64,000 nt of DNA from Streptomyces sp. CB02980 (GTDB lineage: Bacteria > Actinomycetota > Actinomycetes > Streptomycetales > Streptomycetaceae). Shown here in pieces: positions 59,345-64,000 of the stretch (its first letter is position 1; every line of letters begins with the position of its first letter). Where the stretch lies: NCBI RefSeq assembly GCF_014451325.2, contig NZ_JACSCH020000016.1, positions 106,127 to 170,126 on the forward strand, written 5' to 3'. The notes beneath the pieces are model-generated. The model saw only the letters and a program-made list of their open reading frames with translations. It was not told where the DNA came from and made no database searches. Made by a program: the position numbers and the translations under genes.

Positions 59345-60712
59345 TCACACCTTCGCGTAGCCGGGCCGCGGCTCCGGCTCGGTGACGTCCCCGGCGTTCT
59401 CCGGGACCGTGGAGGGGACCGCGGCCGGAGCGCGAAGGTATACCGCCCAGGTGACGACCATGCAGGCCCCGTAGAAGGCCAGGAAGGCGACGAAGGCCGC
59501 CGTGCCGGTGCCGGAGGTCTGGAAGGACTGGCGGAAGGCGAGGTTGATGCCGAGGCCGCCGAGCGCGCCGACCGCTCCGATGAGGCCCATCGCGGCGCCG
59601 GAGAGCCGTCGCCCGTAGGCCTCGGCGGTCTCTCCCGCGAGGCCCTTGCGGTGCCCCTGGGCGAGGAAGATCGCCGGGATCATCTTGTACGTGGAGCCGT
59701 TGCCGAGGCCGCTGAGGACGAAGAGGCCGATGAAGCCGACGAGGAAGACGGAGAGGGACTCGACCACGGAGGCGTAGATGACCACACCGGTGGCGAGGGC
59801 CATCGCGGCGAAGGTCCCCAGGGTGATGCGGGCGCCGCCGTGCCGGTCGGCGAGGGAGCCGCCGATCGGCCGGATGAGGGAGCCGAGCAGCGGGCCGATG
59901 AAGGTGAGCGAGGCGGCCTGGAGCGGGGTGCGGCCGAACTGGGTCTGGAGGACCAGGCCGAAGGCGAAGCTGTACCCGATGAAGGAGCCGAAGGTGCCGA
60001 TGTACAGGAAGGCCATGATCCAGGTGTGACGGGCCCGGACGGCTTCCTTCGCGGCACCGGTGTCGTTCTTCACGGGGGCGAGGTTGTCCATGAAGAGCGC
60101 GGCGCAGACGGCGGCGACGATGATCAGGGGCAGGTAGACGCCGAGCACGATCCTCGGGTGCAGGGCGCCCGCCGTACCGATGACGAGGAGGCCGACGAGC
60201 TGGACGACGGGGACGCCGATGTTGCCGCCGCCCGCGTTGAGCCCGAGCGCCCAGCCCTTCTTCCGCAGCGGGAAGAAGGCGTTGATGTTGGTCATCGAGG
60301 AGGCGAAGTTGCCGCCGCCGACGCCGGTGAGCGCCGCCACCAGCACGAAGGTGGTGTACGAGGTCCCGGGCTCCATCACCGCGAAGGCGAAGCCGGTGGG
60401 CAGCAGGAGCAGCAGGGCGCTGAAGACCGTCCAGTTGCGGCCGCCGAAGCGGGCGACGGCGAAGGTGTACGGGATGCGGATCAGCGCGCCGACGAAGGTC
60501 GCGGTCCCGATCAGGAAGAACTTGCCGGCCGGGTCGACGCCGTACTGCGGCCCCATGAAGAGCACCATGACCGACCACAGGCTCCAGATGGAGAAGCCGA
60601 TGTGCTCGGAGATGACGGAGTACAGCAGGTTCCGCCGCGCGATCCGCTCCCCCTTCTCGCGCCAGAAGGTCTCGTCCTCCGGCTCCCACTGCTCGATCCA
60701 CCGGCCGCCCAT
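59345..60712 (-). CDS. narK: NarK-type nitrate/nitrite transporter
   Basis: 455 residues, 12 membrane helices. Two nitrate-signature stretches: GVGGGNFASSMTNINAFFP and GLGNGSTYKMIPAIF, and LNAGGGNIGVPVVQL. The NNP-family Arg pairs are likely those in LIRIPYTFAVARFGG and LIRPIGGSLADR. Exports nitrite or imports nitrate across the cytoplasmic membrane. ATG at 60712 follows GGAGG by 6 bases. Downstream is the HemD fusion, 84 bp away on the same strand; probably co-transcribed. Confidence 0.93.
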   Translation of the reverse strand: MGGRWIEQWEPEDETFWREKGERIARRNLLYSVISEHIGFSIWSLWSVMVLFMGPQYGVDPAGKFFLIGTATFVGALIRIPYTFAVARFGGRNWTVFSALLLLLPTGFAFAVMEPGTSYTTFVLVAALTGVGGGNFASSMTNINAFFPLRKKGWALGLNAGGGNIGVPVVQLVGLLVIGTAGALHPRIVLGVYLPLIIVAAVCAALFMDNLAPVKNDTGAAKEAVRARHTWIMAFLYIGTFGSFIGYSFAFGLVLQTQFGRTPLQAASLTFIGPLLGSLIRPIGGSLADRHGGARITLGTFAAMALATGVVIYASVVESLSVFLVGFIGLFVLSGLGNGSTYKMIPAIFLAQGHRKGLAGETAEAYGRRLSGAAMGLIGAVGALGGLGINLAFRQSFQTSGTGTAAFVAFLAFYGACMVVTWAVYLRAPAAVPSTVPENAGDVTEPEPRPGYAKV

Positions 60713-60887
60713 GTCGTACCTCCGCGGGTGTCGGGTCCTGGGGCGTCCACAGCCCCGGTCCACCTGTCCCCGACGCTAGGGAGGCCGCGTTTCGGCCCGG
60801 TGCCGCGAGGTGACGTCAACGGAACCTTGCTCTCACCCGGAGCGCGAAGCCCCTGTGAGCGCCCCCCTTCTTCTCGGGCTCGGCTCT

Positions 60888-60912
60888 CCCCCTCGCTTCG
60901 CTGGGGGACCCC
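60888..60912. repeat. Short REP-like palindrome
   Basis: CCCCC-TCGCTTCGCT-GGGGG-ACCCCC, resembling the palindrome at 49425-49464. It lies in the 285-bp gap between narK and the LysR 3' end, which otherwise shows no gene. Confidence 0.5.
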
Positions 60913-60997
60913 CGCCGGGGCGCTGAAGCCGGAGGAACAGGGCTCACTCGCCGGGTCCTACGGGTGGACGTGACCGGGTCTCCACGCGTGCCGCCCC

Positions 60998-62086
60998 TCA
61001 GGCGCCCGGCAGCCCCGGCTCCCCCTCCGGCAGCCAGGACCCGGCCGGGCGGGCGTGCCAGCCCTCCCTGGCGCCGATCTCGGCGGCCGCGGTCCGCAGC
61101 GCGTCCAGACCGGGGTGGCGCAGCCCCTTGCGCCACACCAGGCTCACGGGCGACAGGGGTACGGGGTCGACGAGCGGCCGCAGCACACAGCCGGGCATGG
61201 GCGGGAAGTCGACGACGGCGAGCACCGGGTTGCGGTGCTTGGCCATGATGCGGCGGAACTCCTCCTTGCCGATGGCGAGCGGCGCGGGCGGGGCGATCTC
61301 GATGCCGCGCCCGGCGAAGAGCCGGGCGGCGAGGTCGGTCCACTCGGGCGTGCGGTCGTTCCCCGCGCCCGCGTAGATCCGTTCCCCGGCGAGAGCGGCG
61401 AGCGGCACCTCGGTCAGGTCGGCGAGCGGGTGGTCGTCGGGGAGGATCACGGCCATCCGCTCGTACCGCACGAACTGGGACTCGAGCCGTGCCCGCAGCC
61501 CGGAGTCGAGCCCGCCGTACCGGCCGAAGGAGGTGTCGAGCCGCCCGGCGAGCATCTCCCGTACGGCGCCGGTGAGTCCGCTCTCGTAGCGGGCCATCAG
61601 TTCTTGGTCCGGGGCGAGTTCACGAGCCCGGCGCAGCACGTTCTCGGGGGCGAGGCCGGGGCTGTTGAGGTCGACGAGGAGCGGCCGGGGCGCGGCCCGG
61701 AAGGCCTCGGTCAGCTCGTCGTGCGCGGCCAACACCCGGAGCGCGTACGGGAGGAGGCGCTCGCCGTCCGGTGTGAGGGAGACCTGCCGGGTGGTCCGTA
61801 CGAAGAGCTCGGCGCCCACGTCGCGCTCCAGGCGCCGGATGTCACGGCTGAGGGCCTGCTGGGCCACGTAGCGGCGGGCGGCGGCGCGGGTGAAGTGCAG
61901 CTCCTCGGCGACCGCGGTGAAGGCGCGCAGGAGGCGGGGGTCGATGTCGCGCGGCACGGCGGACGCCGACGCGGCGGACGCCGGCACGGCAGACGCCGAC
62001 ACGGGAGACGCCGGCACGGGAGACGCCGGCATGGGAGACGCCGGCACGGGAGACGCCGGCATGGGAGAAGGTACCGGGGAGGGCAT
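60998..62086 (-). CDS. LysR family transcriptional regulator
   Basis: 362 residues from ATG 62086. The first 45 are low-complexity (PASPVPASPMPASPVPASP) encoded by eight 15-bp repeats. Then a LysR HTH (RLLRAFTAVAEELHFTRAAARRYVAQQALSRDIRRLERDVGAELFVRTTRQVSLT) and a LysR substrate-binding domain (LLVDLNSPGLAPENVLRR ... MAVILPDDHPLADLTEV). The extension is not part of the family; a start nearer RDIDPRLLRAF would give a normal-sized protein. TTAAAT 6 bp before ATG 62086 and no ribosome site suggest a leaderless mRNA. Divergent from an MFS gene it may control. Confidence 0.85.
   Translation of the reverse strand: MPSPVPSPMPASPVPASPMPASPVPASPVSASAVPASAASASAVPRDIDPRLLRAFTAVAEELHFTRAAARRYVAQQALSRDIRRLERDVGAELFVRTTRQVSLTPDGERLLPYALRVLAAHDELTEAFRAAPRPLLVDLNSPGLAPENVLRRARELAPDQELMARYESGLTGAVREMLAGRLDTSFGRYGGLDSGLRARLESQFVRYERMAVILPDDHPLADLTEVPLAALAGERIYAGAGNDRTPEWTDLAARLFAGRGIEIAPPAPLAIGKEEFRRIMAKHRNPVLAVVDFPPMPGCVLRPLVDPVPLSPVSLVWRKGLRHPGLDALRTAAAEIGAREGWHARPAGSWLPEGEPGLPGA
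61952..62071. repeat. 15-bp tandem repeat in the LysR 5' end
   Basis: Eight head-to-tail 15-bp units of the form CGGCACGGGAGACGC with small changes, in frame, encoding P-A-S-P-V/M pentapeptides on the minus strand. Units nearest the start codon are almost identical, indicating recent expansion. Confidence 0.85.
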
Positions 62087-62169
62087 CGCCGCATTTAACA
62101 ACACAGCCGAGTGAATGGCCACCGAACAGGTGTTGGACCCGTCCTGCCCCCTCCGGCGAGCCTTGATCC

Positions 62170-63435
62170 ATGCCGCACCCGGACCTCACCCTCACCCCGG
62201 CGGGCCCGGCCCTCGCCCCCCGCTACCGCGACCGGCGCACCGCCGTCCCCAGCAGCCCCGCCGCCGCCCACCCGCCCCGCAACTCCTACCTCCGCCTCTT
62301 CACCGTCCCCGGCGCCCGCGGCTTCGTCGTCGGCAATCTGATCGCCCGGCTGCCCATGGGCATGTTCGGCGTCAGCGCCGTGATCATGATCGCGGCGGCC
62401 TACGACTCGTACGCCCTCGCGGGCGGCGTGACCGCCACCGGCATGGCCGCCGGGGCCCTCACCGCCCCCTGGATCGCCCGGCTCGTCGACCGGTACGGCC
62501 AGGCGCGGATCGCGGTCCCCGCCACCGCCTACGCCGTCCTCGGCCATCTGGTGCTGCTGCTCTGCGTCCACGAGAAGGCACCCGTCTGGGCCCTGTTCGC
62601 CACCACGGCGCTCACCGCCACCTCGCCCAATACGGGCGGCATGTCCCGGGCCCGCTGGGCCCATCTCCTCAAGGGCGACCGGGACGCCCTGCACACCGCC
62701 AACGCCTTCGAACAGGCCACCGACGAGCTCTGCTTCATGCTCGGCCCGGTCGTCGCCGCACTGCTCTGCGCCACGCTCTTCCCCGAGGCCGGCACCCTCG
62801 TCGGCGCCGCCCTGTTCCTCACCGGCGTCCTGATCTTCGCCGCCCAGCGCTCCACCGAGCCACCGGTCTCACCCCGTACCGCCGCGGGCTCCCCGCTGCG
62901 GGTCCCCGGCATGGCCCCGCTCCTGGCGGTCTTCCTCGCCACCGGCGCGGTCTTCGGCTCCATGGAGGTGGTGACCGTGGCGTACGTGGACGGACCCGTC
63001 GCCGGTCCGGTGCTGGCACTCCAGGCCGCGGGCTCCTGCGCGGCGGGCCTCCTCTACGGCCGCGCCCACCGCACCGTCCGGCTCCGCACCTGCCTGGCCG
63101 CGATGGCCGTCCTGATGACGATGCCGCTGCTCGCCGCCTCGACCGGCTCGCTGCTCGCCCTCGCCGCCGGGCTCCTCCTGGCGGGCATGGCGACGGCTCC
63201 GACGATGGTGACGGGCATGGGCCTGGTGCAGCGCCTGACCCCGGCGTCCCAGCTCAACGAGGGCATGACGCTGGCCGTGACCGCCCTGCTCGGCGGCATC
63301 GCGGCCGGCTCCGCCACCGGCGGCTGGGCCGCCGACCACGCCCCGTTCGCCTCTTTCGGCTTCCTGGTCCCGGCCACCGCGGCCGCCGCGGCGCTGGCGC
63401 TCTGCGCGGCGACCAAGGTGGGGAGCCGGGCATGA
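62170..63435 (+). CDS. MFS transporter
   Basis: 421 residues, about 12 helices. Loop 2-3 motif PWIARLVDRYGQARIAVPA; helix 4-5 SPNTGGMSRARWAHLL; NAFEQATDELCFMLGPVVAALL. Resembles actinobacterial MFS proteins of unknown substrate. Start ATG 62170 (MPHPDLTLTP) lies 83 bp from the LysR start on the opposite strand, with an inverted repeat CACC-GAACA-GGTG between. A terminator hairpin begins directly after the stop codon. Confidence 0.85.
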   Translation: MPHPDLTLTPAGPALAPRYRDRRTAVPSSPAAAHPPRNSYLRLFTVPGARGFVVGNLIARLPMGMFGVSAVIMIAAAYDSYALAGGVTATGMAAGALTAPWIARLVDRYGQARIAVPATAYAVLGHLVLLLCVHEKAPVWALFATTALTATSPNTGGMSRARWAHLLKGDRDALHTANAFEQATDELCFMLGPVVAALLCATLFPEAGTLVGAALFLTGVLIFAAQRSTEPPVSPRTAAGSPLRVPGMAPLLAVFLATGAVFGSMEVVTVAYVDGPVAGPVLALQAAGSCAAGLLYGRAHRTVRLRTCLAAMAVLMTMPLLAASTGSLLALAAGLLLAGMATAPTMVTGMGLVQRLTPASQLNEGMTLAVTALLGGIAAGSATGGWAADHAPFASFGFLVPATAAAAALALCAATKVGSRA

Positions 63436-63471
63436 CGAAGGCCCGGCAGTCGGATGACTGCCGGGCCTTCG
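63436..63471. terminator. Bidirectional terminator between MFS gene and tmRNA
   Basis: CGAAGGCCCGGCAGTC-GGAT-GACTGCCGGGCCTTCG, perfect 16-bp stem and tetraloop, starting at the base after the MFS stop. Also suits the end of the tmRNA transcript on the minus strand. Confidence 0.85.
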
Positions 63472-63519
63472 CCCACATGGGATGAGATGTCCGAGGAGGC
63501 GAGCTTCTCGGACGCTCGG

Positions 63520-63909
63520 TGGAGATGGCGGGAATCGAACCCGCGTCCAACGGTACGGAAACAGGGCTTCTCCGTGCGCAGTCCGCTACGAGTTTCTCAG
63601 CCCCGGAGATCACACGGACAAGTCTCCGACGGGCTCAGTCACTGTTTGATTTCCCTCTCACCCCCGTGACCGGGGTGAGAGGTTTAGATCCCTAAATGAC
63701 GCCAGGATCCGGGTCGGGACCACCCCCGGGCTGACGCTCCTCACAGAGGCTTCTTGTCGTTACCTAAAATTAGGCAGCGAGGGCGAAGCGGGAGTTATCG
63801 CTCTTGGAGTTGGCGATTATTGGTTGCGACATATGGTTAACGAGATCATTGCCGCTTCCTCGACACGCTTCCCCTGCATCGGTATCCGCTGTCGAAACCG
63901 ATCATCCCC
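63520..63909 (-). ncRNA. ssrA: Transfer-messenger RNA
   Basis: The 5' end GGGGATG (63909-63903) continues GATCGGTTTCGAC, the 3' end GGTTCGATTCCCGCCATCTCCA gives the T-arm and acceptor strand; CATCTCC (63527-63521) pairs with the 5' GGGGATG, with A73 at 63520. CCA is not fully encoded (CCG follows). The tag reading frame (63814-63770) reads ANSKSDNSRFALAA-stop, ending in the LAA-type ClpXP degron. Rescues stalled ribosomes with SmpB. Length about 390 nt, usual for actinobacteria. Confidence 0.95.
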
Positions 63910-64000
63910 ATGTTTATTTTTCAAAGTGCGCACCCTTGCGGGGTGTGCACGGCCCATCGTACGTGACCGACGGGTGCTGTCGCCAGCGTATTAACCGTGG
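63910..64000 (-). promoter_or_regulatory. Upstream region of the tmRNA gene
   Basis: Contains a stem GTGCACACCC-CGCAA-GGGTGCGCAC and an AT-rich run just before the mature 5' end. TACGAT upstream is a possible -10. The precursor would be trimmed by RNase P. The window ends here. Confidence 0.4.

Overview
This is a stretch of the core chromosome of a Streptomyces-type actinomycete. The DNA is very GC-rich with extreme third-position GC bias. It carries ssgG-type sporulation DNA, WXG100/mycosin genes, RDD and DUF2510 proteins, a HelD-type helicase and a tmRNA gene. The order murA - hup - NAD-malic enzyme - helD - HemD/winged-helix fusion - narK - ssrA, and ssgG next to an FAD oxidase and hppD, are arrangements I recall from Streptomyces chromosomes. 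No phage integrase, transposase, CRISPR array or biosynthetic gene cluster is visible.

Layout. 1-4 kb: end of an amino-acid permease, DUF2017-clpS, then the nicotinate/nicotinamide salvage pair pncB-pncA. 4-10 kb: a secreted M6 metalloprotease, a small membrane protein and two RDD membrane proteins with long low-complexity N-termini. 10-16 kb: ssgG, a glycolate/D-lactate-type FAD oxidase, a TPR protein, a 660-bp gene-free block holding a palindromic repeat element, hppD and a divergent Lrp/AsnC regulator. 16-26.6 kb: an ArsR-small ORF-MFS operon under a large palindromic operator, a Lon-S16/YlbL-like protease, a Tat-type hydrolase, regulators, an SF2 helicase, a Doc toxin-antitoxin pair and another MFS pump. 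26.9 kb: tRNA-Cys.

27-40 kb is the most unusual region. Three Ser/Thr-kinase-like genes (one pseudokinase, two kinases with external PQQ-type propellers behind internal twin-arginine motifs) converge on a six-gene type VII secretion (ESX-like) cassette. The cassette has a mycosin, a PPE-like protein, WXG100-like proteins, a 780-residue putative effector and a coupled lipoprotein, but no secretion ATPase or membrane channel genes in the window. 39.7-44.4 kb: a three-subunit molybdenum hydroxylase whose iron-sulphur subunit has a 324-residue disordered-looking N-terminal extension. 44.6-49.5 kb: a GH20 hexosaminidase operon with its own ABC sugar importer and a DasR-like site upstream. 49.7-60.7 kb: housekeeping genes (DUF3039, YqgE, murA, hup, malic enzyme, helD, HemD fusion, narK). 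61-64 kb: LysR, MFS, tmRNA.

The strongest candidate for something undescribed is a roughly 205-bp intergenic element with two long, nearly identical inverted arms around a central hairpin. It occurs twice, in opposite orientation, at 13,784-13,989 and 57,496-57,699, each flanked by short tandem arrays. The second is the type VII/kinase block.
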